Assembly: GCA_944328445.1 (NCBI GenBank)
Contig: CALVHO010000002.1
Coordinates: 1-64,000, forward strand
Length of the DNA: 64,000 nt
Reading direction: 5' to 3'
Origin: an uncultured Clostridia bacterium
Lineage (GTDB): Bacteria > Bacillota > Clostridia > Christensenellales > Borkfalkiaceae
Both the position numbers and the translations under genes were made by a program. Each line of letters opens with the position of its first letter. The first letter of the stretch is position 1. Shown here in pieces: positions 25,767 to 33,610 of this stretch. Below the pieces are notes generated by a model, which saw nothing but the letters and a program-made list of their open reading frames with translations, ran no database searches and was not told the origin of the DNA.

Positions 25767-25806
25767 ATTATACGCCGCGCGCATGGCGATGTAAAATACT
25801 TATTTT
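25767..25806 (-). promoter_or_regulatory. Promoter and LysR-type operator of the CMD gene
   Basis: Minus strand TTTACA (25790-25795), 17 nt, TATAAT (25767-25772). The palindrome AAAATA-CT-TATTTT (25793-25806) overlaps the -35 in the same position as at the acetyltransferase promoter. Confidence 0.75.
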
Positions 25807-26021
25807 TCATCGTGAACAATGCAGGCAAGGCATTCCTTCGCCGCCCGCGCGGAAGGGGCTGAACAGCCCGTCTGCGCGGGCGGCGGTGCGCCCGTGTGGC
25901 GGGGTGACCGTGTAGCAGGGTGGCCCGCGGCGCAGGTGTGCTCGGCGGTGTGGAGGTGCGTTCGCGGAGCGGGCAGCTCGGCGGCTGCGGGAAATTTCCT
26001 GCGCGGGCGGGGGCAAAACGG
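25807..26021. other. Gene-free GC-rich spacer
   Basis: Very GC-rich DNA with imperfect inverted repeats. The long open frames in it are compositional and have no ribosome sites. Together with the following promoter and leader the gene-free stretch reaches 26232. I see no gene. Confidence 0.5.
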
Positions 26022-26073
26022 TTGACGGCGGGGGCGCCTTTGCGTTACAATAAATGCAACTAAACAAGTTGCA
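26022..26073 (+). promoter_or_regulatory. Promoter and operator of the Rrf2-cysteine desulfurase operon
   Basis: TTGACG (26022-26027), 18 nt, TACAAT (26046-26051), then inverted repeat TGCAACT-AAACA-AGTTGCA (26055-26073) over the expected start site. The position fits repression by the Rrf2 protein encoded 160 nt downstream. Confidence 0.6.
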
Positions 26074-26232
26074 ATTTGTCCAGCGGCCGTCCGCCGATAC
26101 GCGCGGGCGGGGTGCGGGCGGGCGTTTCCGCCCAAAGCCGTCGCGGCCGTGCGGGCGTTGCCGCACAAAAGCGGGGGCGGGTGCAAAGGCGCCGCGCGCT
26201 TGCGGGCGGCGGGCAACGAGGAGGGTGGTTTC

Positions 26233-26775
26233 ATGCGGTTGTCTTCCAAATCGCAATACGGGTTGAAGGCTTGCTTCATCCTGGCGCAAAATTATCCCAA
26301 GCGCTGCGTCAGCGCTTCGGCGCTCGAAAAGGAGATCGCCGTTTCGGGCAAGTACATCGAAAAGATCATGCGCATGCTCTCGGGGCACGGCATCGTCGCG
26401 GCCGAGCGCGGCGTCACGGGCGGGTACAAGCTCACGCGCGCGCCGCAGTCGGTCACCATCGGAGACATCGCCCGCGCCCTCGAAGACAACATGGAGATCG
26501 CCGACTGCATCACCGCCATGTGCGACCGCTGCGCTTCGGGTGCGGTCTGGCGCAAGCTGTACGACGGCATCAACGCCGTGCTCGATTCCATGACCTTGCA
26601 GACCATGCTCGACGACAGCGGCGGCGTCGGCGTGTGCGGCTGCGGGCATGAAGACTGCACCTGCGGGCAGGGCCATGCGTCGCCGCACGCGGCGGGCGCG
26701 GGCAAGGAAGCGGCCAACGAAGCGGGCGCGGAAGGCGGCCGCGCGGGCTGCGCGTGCGCCGCCCGCGGGGCGTAG
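26233..26775 (+). CDS. Rrf2-family (IscR-like) regulator with Cys-rich tail
   Basis: 180 aa, ATG at 26233 after GAGGAGGGTGG. The winged HTH MRLSSKSQYGLKACFILA ... VSGKYIEKIMRMLSGHG ... GVTGGYKL is the Rrf2 signature. Three Cys in DCITAMCDRC (about 95-104) match the Fe-S ligand region, with C-x4-C-x2-C spacing rather than IscR's. After residue ~135 comes an unusual tail with VCGCGHEDCTCGQGH and a final GCACAARGA that may bind metal. Nine nt separate it from the cysteine desulfurase gene, so it probably controls sulfur or Fe-S supply. Confidence 0.85.
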   Translation: MRLSSKSQYGLKACFILAQNYPKRCVSASALEKEIAVSGKYIEKIMRMLSGHGIVAAERGVTGGYKLTRAPQSVTIGDIARALEDNMEIADCITAMCDRCASGAVWRKLYDGINAVLDSMTLQTMLDDSGGVGVCGCGHEDCTCGQGHASPHAAGAGKEAANEAGAEGGRAGCACAARGA

Positions 26776-26784
26776 GAGGGGAGC

Positions 26785-27945
26785 ATGGAGCGCATCTACC
26801 TCGACCACGCCGCCACCACACCTCTCGACGCGCGCGTTCTGGAAAAAATGCAGCCGTATTTTTGCGAGGTGTTCGGCAACCCCGATTCGCCGCACGCCTT
26901 CGGCCGCCGTGCCGTGGCCGCCGTCGACGCCGCGCGCGACGAAGTGGCGTCCCTGCTCGGCGCCAAGCCGAACGAGATCTTCTTCACGTCGGGCGGCACC
27001 GAATCGGACAACTGGGCGCTGCGCGGCGCTGCACACGCGCTGGCGGACAGGGGTCGGCACGTCGTCGTCTCCGCCGTCGAACACGCCGCCGTGCTCGAAG
27101 CGGCCGCCCTGCTCGAAGGGGAGGGCTTTTCCGTCTCCCGCGCGCCCGTGGACGCGGAAGGCGCCGTAGACGTGGAGCAGTTTTCGCGGCTGTTGCGGCC
27201 CGATACCGTCCTCGCCGCCGTGATGGCGGCCAACAACGAGGTGGGCACCGTGCAGCCGCTCGGCGAAATTTCCGCGCTCTGCCGTGAACGCGGCATCGTG
27301 CTCTTTTGCGACGCGGTGCAGGCGGCGGGTGCGCTCCCGCTCGGCGTGAACGCGCCGCACGTCGACCTTCTGTCCATCTCGGCGCACAAGTTCTACGGCC
27401 CGAAAGGCGCGGGCGCGCTGTACGTGCGGGCGGGTATCCGCCTCGGCAAGCTCATCGCAGGCGGGCACCAGGAGCGCGGCCTGCGCGGCGGCACCACCAA
27501 CGTGGCGGGCGCCGTGGGCCTTGCGGAGGCGCTGCGCATCGCCTGCGCCGAGCGGGAACAAAACGCCGCCCGCCTCCGTGCCCTGCGCGACGGGTTTTGT
27601 GCCGAGATCGCGCGCAACCTCGGCGGCGTGCACCGCAACGGCGCGCAAAACGGCCTTCCCGGCCTTGCCAACCTGCGCTTCGACGGCGTCGACGGCGAGG
27701 CACTCCTGTACAGCCTCGACCTCGCGGGCGTCGCCGCCTCGGCGGGGGCGGCCTGCTCGTCGGGCTCGCCCGAGCCCTCGCACGTGCTGCTCGCCATGGG
27801 CCTTGCCGCAAGCGAGGCGCGCTCCTGCGTCCGCTTCTCCTTCGGCCGCGGCAACACCGCGCAGGACGCGGCCCGCGCCGCCGCCGCCGTCTGCGCGTGT
27901 GTAGAGCGCCTGCGCGGCCGCGCGCCGCGCCCGTATGCGGGCTGA
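26785..27945 (+). CDS. Cysteine desulfurase (IscS/NifS family)
   Basis: 386 aa, ATG after AGGAGGGG. A PLP fold type I enzyme that takes sulfur from cysteine to make a persulfide for Fe-S clusters or tRNA thiolation. Visible signatures: IYLDHAATTPLD at the start, SGGTESDNWAL, EVGTVQP, SAHKFYGPKG with the PLP lysine at about 202, and the sulfur-carrying Cys at about 324 in AGAACSSGSPEPSHVL. It is encoded with an Rrf2 regulator, as in isc operons, but no iscU or mnmA follows. The scaffold partner must be elsewhere. Confidence 0.93.
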   Translation: MERIYLDHAATTPLDARVLEKMQPYFCEVFGNPDSPHAFGRRAVAAVDAARDEVASLLGAKPNEIFFTSGGTESDNWALRGAAHALADRGRHVVVSAVEHAAVLEAAALLEGEGFSVSRAPVDAEGAVDVEQFSRLLRPDTVLAAVMAANNEVGTVQPLGEISALCRERGIVLFCDAVQAAGALPLGVNAPHVDLLSISAHKFYGPKGAGALYVRAGIRLGKLIAGGHQERGLRGGTTNVAGAVGLAEALRIACAEREQNAARLRALRDGFCAEIARNLGGVHRNGAQNGLPGLANLRFDGVDGEALLYSLDLAGVAASAGAACSSGSPEPSHVLLAMGLAASEARSCVRFSFGRGNTAQDAARAAAAVCACVERLRGRAPRPYAG

Positions 27946-28024
27946 GCGTCCGCACTTGCCGCTTTCGGCCGCGAACGCGCGCCCGTCCGCGGGGCGAAAA
28001 ATGTCGTAAAAACAGGGGTACGTT

Positions 28025-28513
28025 ATGCGAAAATTTGAACGCGAAGTCACCGACGAAGGGGAAAAATTCGCCGCGCTCATGCGCTGCGGCTACCTCGTTC
28101 TGGCCATGGAAGGGGAGGGCGCTCCCTACCAGGTGCCCTTGAATTTCGGCGCGGAACTGGCGGGCGGCGCGCTCACGCTGTACTTTCACTGCGCGCGCGA
28201 GGGGGCCAAACTCGGCTTCCTCCGCCGCGGCGGGGCGGTGTCCTTCTGCGCGGCGGATATGCGCCGCGTGTTCAACAAGGGCACGGCGCCCTGCGGCTAC
28301 ACCGCCGACTACGAGAGCGTGTGCGGCACGGGCCGCGCGCACGTCGTGGAGGACGAGGCCGAACGCCTGCACGGCCTGCGGGTGCTGCTTTCTCACTACA
28401 CGCCCGAGCGCTTTGCCCCCTCCGCCTTCGACGCGCGCGTCTTGGCCATGACCGAGGTGGTGCGTCTCGACGCCGACAGCTGGACGTGCAAGCGCCTCCT
28501 CCGCCCGCAATAG
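28025..28513 (+). CDS. Pyridoxamine 5'-phosphate oxidase-like flavoprotein (NimA-like)
   Basis: 162 aa, ATG preceded by AGGGG. The order YLVLAMEGEGAPYQVPLNFG ... LYFHCAREGAKLGFLRR ... CGTGRAHVVED is the split beta-barrel FMN-binding fold of the PNPOx-like / 5-nitroimidazole reductase family (the H in FHCA is the usual cofactor contact). It lies 79 nt after the cysteine desulfurase and may share its transcript. Substrate not predictable; heme, flavin or nitro-compound reduction are known in the family. Confidence 0.82.
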   Translation: MRKFEREVTDEGEKFAALMRCGYLVLAMEGEGAPYQVPLNFGAELAGGALTLYFHCAREGAKLGFLRRGGAVSFCAADMRRVFNKGTAPCGYTADYESVCGTGRAHVVEDEAERLHGLRVLLSHYTPERFAPSAFDARVLAMTEVVRLDADSWTCKRLLRPQ

Positions 28514-28596
28514 CCCGCCGCGCGCACGCGCCTTTTGCGGCGGGGGAGGGCGTACGCCATGCGGGGAAGCCGTGAACGTTTTTTCTTTGTCCGAAC

Positions 28597-28631
28597 GGCA
28601 GGCGCCCGCGGCTGTGCCGCGGGCGCCTGCC
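28597..28631. terminator. Perfect 15-bp hairpin between convergent genes
   Basis: GGCAGGCGCCCGCGG / CCGCGGGCGCCTGCC with a 5-nt loop, between the plus-strand PNPOx-like gene and the end of the minus-strand Cys-rich gene. No strong T-tract on either side. Confidence 0.6.
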
Positions 28632-28645
28632 TTGCAAAAAAGCGG

Positions 28646-28951
28646 TCAACGCAAGGACCGTTGCAGTTCTTCGGCGAAGGCCTCGGCCTTTGCCAGGCTT
28701 TCGCTCCCTCTTTGCAGCAGCGCCCGCGCTTCCTGCAACTGCCCGCGCAGCTGCGCGAGCGCGCTTTCGCCCTCCTTGCGCGCGGCCTGCGGTTCCCACC
28801 CGTAGCAGAGCCCTCCGCCTTCGCACGTTCCGCCCTGCTCCGTGCAGCGCCCCGCGTCCGCCTGCGCAAACCCGTCGCCGCAACGGCGGTAGAGCGGCTC
28901 GAAATGCGCGCAGGTGCGGCACGCTTTGCCTCGTTCGCTCCCGTTTTCCAT
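28646..28951 (-). CDS. Small Cys-rich / coiled-coil hypothetical protein
   Basis: 101 aa from the ATG at 28951, with GAGGTG 5-6 nt upstream; a GTG at 28960 lies in that site. The N-terminal half has six Cys (CRTCAHF, RRCGDGF, RCTEQGGTCEGG, CYGW), a likely metal-binding knuckle. The C-terminal half (about 60-101) is a Glu/Ala/Leu coiled coil. It is divergent from an XRE regulator, with paired palindromes between them, so it is probably that regulator's target. I do not recognise the family. Confidence 0.55.
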   Translation of the reverse strand: MENGSERGKACRTCAHFEPLYRRCGDGFAQADAGRCTEQGGTCEGGGLCYGWEPQAARKEGESALAQLRGQLQEARALLQRGSESLAKAEAFAEELQRSLR

Positions 28952-28979
28952 GTCGTTCACCTCACAAAGACAGTATATA

Positions 28980-29022
28980 ACAAAAATTTTTGTAAATCAA
29001 GTGGTGTCACATAAATTTTTGT
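28980..29022. promoter_or_regulatory. Paired operators in a divergent promoter region
   Basis: Perfect palindrome ACAAAAATTTTTGT (28980-28993) and a one-mismatch copy ACATAAATTTTTGT (29009-29022), 29 bp centre to centre. They lie between the XRE gene and the divergent Cys-rich gene. Confidence 0.65.
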
Positions 29023-29045
29023 AGCATATTGTCAGAGGTGACGAT

Positions 29046-29264
29046 ATGTTGAACTATGGCGAAGCGCTGCGCTACCAGCGGGAGATCAACGGCTATACGC
29101 AGTCCGCACTGGCCAAGGCTACGGGCCTGAGCCAGCAGCTGATCAGCTGGTGGGAGGCGGGCAAGGGTCTGCCCAACATCGATTTTTGTGTGCGCCTGGC
29201 CGATTTTTACGGCATCACGCTGGACGAGCTCGTCGGGCGGGACCACCCCGCGGGCGAGGGCTGA
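29046..29264 (+). CDS. XRE-family HTH regulator
   Basis: 72 aa, ATG after AGAGGTGA. Nearly the whole protein is an HTH: EALRYQREINGYTQSALAKATGLSQQ, then the WWEAGKG turn and a dimerisation end GITLDELVGRD. Two palindromes just upstream are its likely autoregulatory sites and lie between it and a divergent Cys-rich gene. Confidence 0.85.
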   Translation: MLNYGEALRYQREINGYTQSALAKATGLSQQLISWWEAGKGLPNIDFCVRLADFYGITLDELVGRDHPAGEG

Positions 29265-29326
29265 ACGGACCCGCGGGCAAAGCTGAATGTTTCCGCAATG
29301 CGGGCGTGCGGGGCAGGGCTGCGGCC

Positions 29327-29355
29327 TTGCTTTTTCGCGTCTTGTGTGGTACAAT
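29327..29355 (+). promoter_or_regulatory. Promoter of queH, probably leaderless
   Basis: TTGCTT (29327-29332), 17 nt, TACAAT (29350-29355). The ATG of queH is at 29362, the expected transcription start, and no Shine-Dalgarno fits between. Confidence 0.6.
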
Positions 29356-29361
29356 GGCGGC

Positions 29362-29985
29362 ATGAACAGGGTCAACTTTCACGAAGAGATGCTCAAAACG
29401 CTGCAAGCGGTGCCGAAAGGGGAACGGCTGCTCCTGCACAGCTGCTGCGGGCCGTGCTCTTCGCGCTGCCTCGAACTGTTGAAGGACGCCTTTTCCGTCA
29501 CCGTCTTTTACTACAACCCCAACATCACGGACGCCGCCGAGTACGCGCACCGCAAAAGCGAACAGCTGCGGCTGCTGCGCGAAACGGGCTGGGCGGACGT
29601 CCTGGAATGCGGCTACGACCCCGGCGAATTTTACGCCGCCGCGGCGGGGCTGGAAGGGGAGCCCGAGGGCGGCGAGCGCTGCCGCGCCTGCTTCGCCCTG
29701 CGCCTGGGCCGCACCGCCCGCGCCGCCGCGGAGGGCGGGTACGGCTGGTTCTGTTCCACGCTCTCGGTCAGCCCGCACAAAAACGCGGCCCTGCTCAACG
29801 AGATCGGCGCCGCCCTCGAACGGCAGTGCGGCGTGCGCTGGCTGCAAAACGACTTCAAAAAACAGGACGGCTACCTGCGTTCGGTGCGGCTGGCCGGGCG
29901 CTACGGGCTGTACCGCCAAAGCTATTGCGGCTGTGAATTTTCGCAGCGCCCCGCACCGGGCGAAGGCGTGAAAAAGGAAGACTGA
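29362..29985 (+). CDS. queH: Epoxyqueuosine reductase QueH
   Basis: 207 aa from the ATG at 29362. QueH makes the last step to queuosine in tRNA in many anaerobes that lack QueG. Signatures: LLHSCCGPCSSRCLE (CCxPC iron-sulfur ligands) near 24-38, VFYYNPNI, GGERCRACFALRL, WFCSTLSVSPHK and YRQSYCGCEFS near the end. It stands alone with its own promoter, whose -10 lies so close to the ATG that the mRNA is probably leaderless. Confidence 0.9.
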   Translation: MNRVNFHEEMLKTLQAVPKGERLLLHSCCGPCSSRCLELLKDAFSVTVFYYNPNITDAAEYAHRKSEQLRLLRETGWADVLECGYDPGEFYAAAAGLEGEPEGGERCRACFALRLGRTARAAAEGGYGWFCSTLSVSPHKNAALLNEIGAALERQCGVRWLQNDFKKQDGYLRSVRLAGRYGLYRQSYCGCEFSQRPAPGEGVKKED

Positions 29986-30058
29986 ACATCCCCGCGGAGG
30001 GCCGCCCCGCCGCGGGGGCCGAGGCAAACCGCCCCGCAAAGAGGAGGGAGGAGATCGT

Positions 30059-32410
30059 ATGGAGAGGACATTTTCAAGGCCCGAGGACGTGGTCGTCACC
30101 GAGCCCTATGCCGTGAACGGTCTGCAAAAGGAGCTGACGTACCTAAAAAAGCTGGACGCGGACAGGCTCCTGGCGGGCTTTTACCAAAATTCCGCGCTGC
30201 AAAGCAACGGGCACGCGATGTACGGCGGCGGCTGGGAGGGCGCGCTCATCGGCGGGCACACGATGGGGCACTACCTCTCGGCGCTGTCGCAGGCCGTCTC
30301 CAACGCGGGCACGCCCGCGGGCGATCGTGCCGCGCTGCAAACCAAACTGTCGTACATCGTTTCCGAGCTCCGAAAATGCCAAAACGCCCCCGATCCCTCC
30401 GCCAAGGCTGGATTTTTGTGGGGCGCGGCGCGGCGTGGAAACGAGAACGCCGAATTCCAGTTTGACAACGTCGAACAGGGCCGCACGGACATCGTCACCG
30501 AAGCGTGGGTGCCCTGGTACACCCTGCACAAGATCCTGGCGGGGCTTTTGGACGCCTATGCGCTGGCGGGCAGTTCGGAGGCGCTGGCCGTCGCCAAAGC
30601 GCTGGGCGGCTGGGTATGCGGGCGCGTCTTTGCATGGAGCGAGGAGACGCGCGCGGCCGTGCTCGCCGTCGAGTACGGCGGCATGAACGACGCCCTCTAC
30701 AACCTCTACGCCGCGACGGGCGAGGAGCGGTTCGCCGACGCGGCGCACAAGTTCGACGAGGAGGCGCTGTTCGCCCTGATCGACGGGGAGGGGAAGGACT
30801 ACCTGGACGGCCGCCACGCCAACACCACCATCCCCAAGGTCATCGGCGCGCTCAACCGCTACGTGACGCTGCACGGAAAAACGCTGCACGGGCGGCGGGT
30901 GGACGCATCGTACTACCTGCGCGTCGCCGAAAAGTTCTGGACGTGCGTGACCGAGCGGCACACCTACGTTACGGGCGGCAATTCGGAGTGGGAGCATTTC
31001 GGCAAGGACTACGTCCTGGACGCGGAGCGCACCAACTGCAACTGCGAAACGTGCAACACCTACAACATGCTCAAACTTTCGCGCGCCCTCTTTTCCGTCA
31101 CGGGGGAGAAAAAATACCTCGACTATTACGAGAACACCTACTACAACGCCATCTGGTCCTCGCAGGACCCCGCAACGGGCATGACGACCTATTTCCAGCC
31201 CATGGCGGGCGGCTATTTCAAGGTGTATTCGTCGGAGGAGGGGCACTTCTGGTGCTGCACGGGCAGCGGCATGGAGAGTTTCACCAAACTCAACGACAGT
31301 ATCTATTACGGCGGGGAAGGCGCCACGTACGTGGCGATGTACCTCTCGTCGCGCTGCGATACGGGCGCCGTTTCGCTGTCCGTGCAGGCCGACCTCGAAC
31401 ATTCGGACACCGTGCGCATCGCCGTGAACGGGGGCGCCACCCTCTTGCGGCTGCGGGTGCCCGCCTGGACGGCCGCCTTCCGCGTCTTTTTGAACGGCGC
31501 GCCCGCGGCGAGCGAAGAGGAGGGCGGGTTTGTTTCGGTCGGCGTGAAGGCGGGTGACGAGGTCCGCGTCGAACTGCAAAAAACGGTCACCGCCCACGGC
31601 CTGCCCGACAACGGGAACGTGTTCGCCTTCAAGTACGGGCCCTTCGCGCTCTCGGCGGAGCTGGGCCGCGAAAATATGGTCCGCGGGGTGACGGGCGTCA
31701 ACGTCTCCGTCCCCGCTTCCCCCGTGCCCGTCCGCCCGCAGGAGATCGCGGGGCCGGAGCCTGTGGCGGCGTTCGTGCGGGACATCGCCTCTCACCTCGT
31801 GCGGAATGCGGACGGCACCTTCACGCTGACGGGCACCGCGTCGGAGCCGCCGCTCGTGTTCTCCTGCCATTTCCGCCAGAGCACGCAGCGCTACGCCCTC
31901 TACATCCCGTTCGTGCCCCGCGGCGGGGCGGCCGCCGCCCCCGCTTGCCGCTGGGAGCGGACGGACGCCGTGCAGCCCGGTTACGGCCAGTACGAGACGG
32001 ACGAACTGCACGCCATGCGCGGCGCCTCCGTGGGCGCCCCCAACCTGCCCGCGCTCGGCACCGCCCGCCATGCGCGCGCGGGCGGCTCCTTCACCTACAC
32101 CGTGGCCGTGAAAAAGGGCGCCGAAAACCGCCTCGTCATCCACCTCGCCGCGGCGGACAACGGCAAGCCGCTGCACATCGCGGCGGACGGCGCGGAGGTG
32201 TTCGCGTCCGCCGCCCTCGCCTACGCGGGGGAAGAGGCGGTGTACGCCGTGCCGATCGCGCTGCCCGCGGGCGTCGTCGCGGCCGCGCGCCCCAAGGCGG
32301 CCAACGGGCGCCGCTACGACGTGATCGATGTCACCGTTTCGGGCGCGCAGGGCTGCGAGAGCGCGCGGCTTTGCTCCTTCCTCTATTCGGAGGCAAAAAC
32401 AAAGGCGTGA
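30059..32410 (+). CDS. Glycoside hydrolase family 127 (DUF1680) beta-L-arabinofuranosidase
   Basis: 783 aa, ATG after GAGGAGGGAGGAG, no signal peptide, so cytoplasmic. The alpha/alpha-barrel carries GGHTMGHYLSALS, HANTTIPK and the zinc/nucleophile set: Glu330 and Cys332 in CNCETCNT, Cys399-Cys400 in HFWCCTGSG, matching the Glu/Cys/Cys/Cys site of characterised GH127 enzymes where a Cys is the nucleophile. The C-terminal third is beta-sandwich-like. It likely releases L-arabinose from plant or glycoprotein arabinosides taken up as short oligosaccharides. No transporter is adjacent. Confidence 0.9.
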   Translation: MERTFSRPEDVVVTEPYAVNGLQKELTYLKKLDADRLLAGFYQNSALQSNGHAMYGGGWEGALIGGHTMGHYLSALSQAVSNAGTPAGDRAALQTKLSYIVSELRKCQNAPDPSAKAGFLWGAARRGNENAEFQFDNVEQGRTDIVTEAWVPWYTLHKILAGLLDAYALAGSSEALAVAKALGGWVCGRVFAWSEETRAAVLAVEYGGMNDALYNLYAATGEERFADAAHKFDEEALFALIDGEGKDYLDGRHANTTIPKVIGALNRYVTLHGKTLHGRRVDASYYLRVAEKFWTCVTERHTYVTGGNSEWEHFGKDYVLDAERTNCNCETCNTYNMLKLSRALFSVTGEKKYLDYYENTYYNAIWSSQDPATGMTTYFQPMAGGYFKVYSSEEGHFWCCTGSGMESFTKLNDSIYYGGEGATYVAMYLSSRCDTGAVSLSVQADLEHSDTVRIAVNGGATLLRLRVPAWTAAFRVFLNGAPAASEEEGGFVSVGVKAGDEVRVELQKTVTAHGLPDNGNVFAFKYGPFALSAELGRENMVRGVTGVNVSVPASPVPVRPQEIAGPEPVAAFVRDIASHLVRNADGTFTLTGTASEPPLVFSCHFRQSTQRYALYIPFVPRGGAAAAPACRWERTDAVQPGYGQYETDELHAMRGASVGAPNLPALGTARHARAGGSFTYTVAVKKGAENRLVIHLAAADNGKPLHIAADGAEVFASAALAYAGEEAVYAVPIALPAGVVAAARPKAANGRRYDVIDVTVSGAQGCESARLCSFLYSEAKTKA

Positions 32411-32483
32411 ACGTGCGCCGCGGAAAAAGCGCCGCGGCAGGAACGGCATGAACAATCGAACGCCGTGCAGCGCACGGAAAAAA

Positions 32484-32518
32484 CGAGCGGCGCCGCCCTT
32501 TCGGGGCGGCGCCGCTCG
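32484..32518 (-). terminator. Terminator of the GntR-ABC operon
   Basis: Perfect 15-bp stem CGAGCGGCGCCGCCC / GGGCGGCGCCGCTCG with TTTTTT following on the minus strand. It also lies 73 nt after the GH127 gene on the plus strand. Confidence 0.8.
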
Positions 32519-32584
32519 CGCATGTTCGCGTTTTGTGCGGTGGTTTGGCAGTAAATTGGTTGATTGATCCGCATCGCGGCGGGG

Positions 32585-33610
32585 TCAGAGTCTGTTGCCG
32601 ACGACCCCGAGCGCGATCCCGATCGCCAGCGCCCCTGCCAGTACGGCGAGGTCCTGCCAGTGCAGGCGGAAGGAGCGGCGGTACACGAACAGCAGCACCA
32701 GCCCGAATACGGCGGCGGGCACGTACAGGATAAAGAGCACGTCGACGGCGGCGATGGCGGCCACATAGGCGGGCACGAACAGGCGGTAGCCGAACGGGCT
32801 GTCCGATGTCTGTCCCGCGTTTTCCGCCTTGCGGCGGCGTTCGAGCAGGAACAGACCGCACCAGGCCGCGATGCCCTCGGCGGCGGCCAGGGGGTAGGCG
32901 ATCGCCACGCAGTCGGGCAGGGTGAACACAATTTCCAGCAGCATCTTGTCGAATTGCTCGAAGGTGATGGCCAGCGGCCCGCAGGTGAAGTAGATCAGGG
33001 AGTTTTCCGCGCCGATCTCGGTGTACGGGGTCACGTGGTTTTGCAGGTAGATGAGCGGCAGCGCCAACAGCAGCAGCCAGCCGAGCATGAACACCACGCC
33101 GTCGCCGACGCGGTTGGCCCGCGTGAACAGGAAGGACTGTACCCCGTAAAAGCACACGCCGAGCGGCAGCGAAAGCGCGTACAGCTCTGCGTACAGCGCG
33201 AAGTCGAAGTAGTTTGGCTGCGTCGCGATGTACGCGATCCCCGCCCAGAAGCTGACGGTGTAGGGCACGAAGATGAGCGCCAGCCCGCCGAGGGCGCGCG
33301 CGAAGAGCAGCTTTTCCCGCCGCACGGGCAGGCTGAACCAAAGGTCGGTGCCGCGCTTGTTCATGCGGTAGGAAAATTGCAGCGCGGGCGCCAGCGTGCA
33401 CAGCAGGCACAGGGCGACGCACGGGAACCAGACCATCGAGTTTTTGGGCCCTTCGGCCAGGCCGAAGCCGCCGCCGAGCAGCGGTCTTTGGGTGTATCCG
33501 ACGTAGTCCGTGTAGAACACGAGGGCCAAAAACAGCAGCGTGGCGATGCCCGTCAGCACGCAAAGCGGCAGCAAAATGCGCCTGAATTCAAAGCGTAACA
33601 GCTTGTTCAT
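32585..33610 (-). CDS. ABC-2-type transporter permease
   Basis: 341 aa. About eight hydrophobic segments spread along the protein, beginning MNKLLRFEFRRILLPLCVLTG, with a conserved-looking cytoplasmic FSYRMNKRGTDLWFSLPVRREKLLFARALGG (about 79-109) as in ABC-2 permeases of the bacitracin/YtrC type. The start overlaps the ATPase stop by 4 nt. With the GntR protein this forms a YtrA-like regulator / ATPase / permease operon, typical of cell-envelope stress or peptide antibiotic export. Substrate unknown. Confidence 0.85.
   Translation of the reverse strand: MNKLLRFEFRRILLPLCVLTGIATLLFLALVFYTDYVGYTQRPLLGGGFGLAEGPKNSMVWFPCVALCLLCTLAPALQFSYRMNKRGTDLWFSLPVRREKLLFARALGGLALIFVPYTVSFWAGIAYIATQPNYFDFALYAELYALSLPLGVCFYGVQSFLFTRANRVGDGVVFMLGWLLLLALPLIYLQNHVTPYTEIGAENSLIYFTCGPLAITFEQFDKMLLEIVFTLPDCVAIAYPLAAAEGIAAWCGLFLLERRRKAENAGQTSDSPFGYRLFVPAYVAAIAAVDVLFILYVPAAVFGLVLLFVYRRSFRLHWQDLAVLAGALAIGIALGVVGNRL

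Noticed and set aside
25807-26232. Small frames upstream of the Rrf2 gene
   Set aside because: No ribosome sites and sequence composed of GC-rich triplets; the region holds a promoter and operator only.
26785-28510. Several long overlapping frames on both strands in the cysteine desulfurase region
   Set aside because: Arg/Ala/Pro-rich shadow frames of very GC-rich DNA; only the frames with family motifs were kept.
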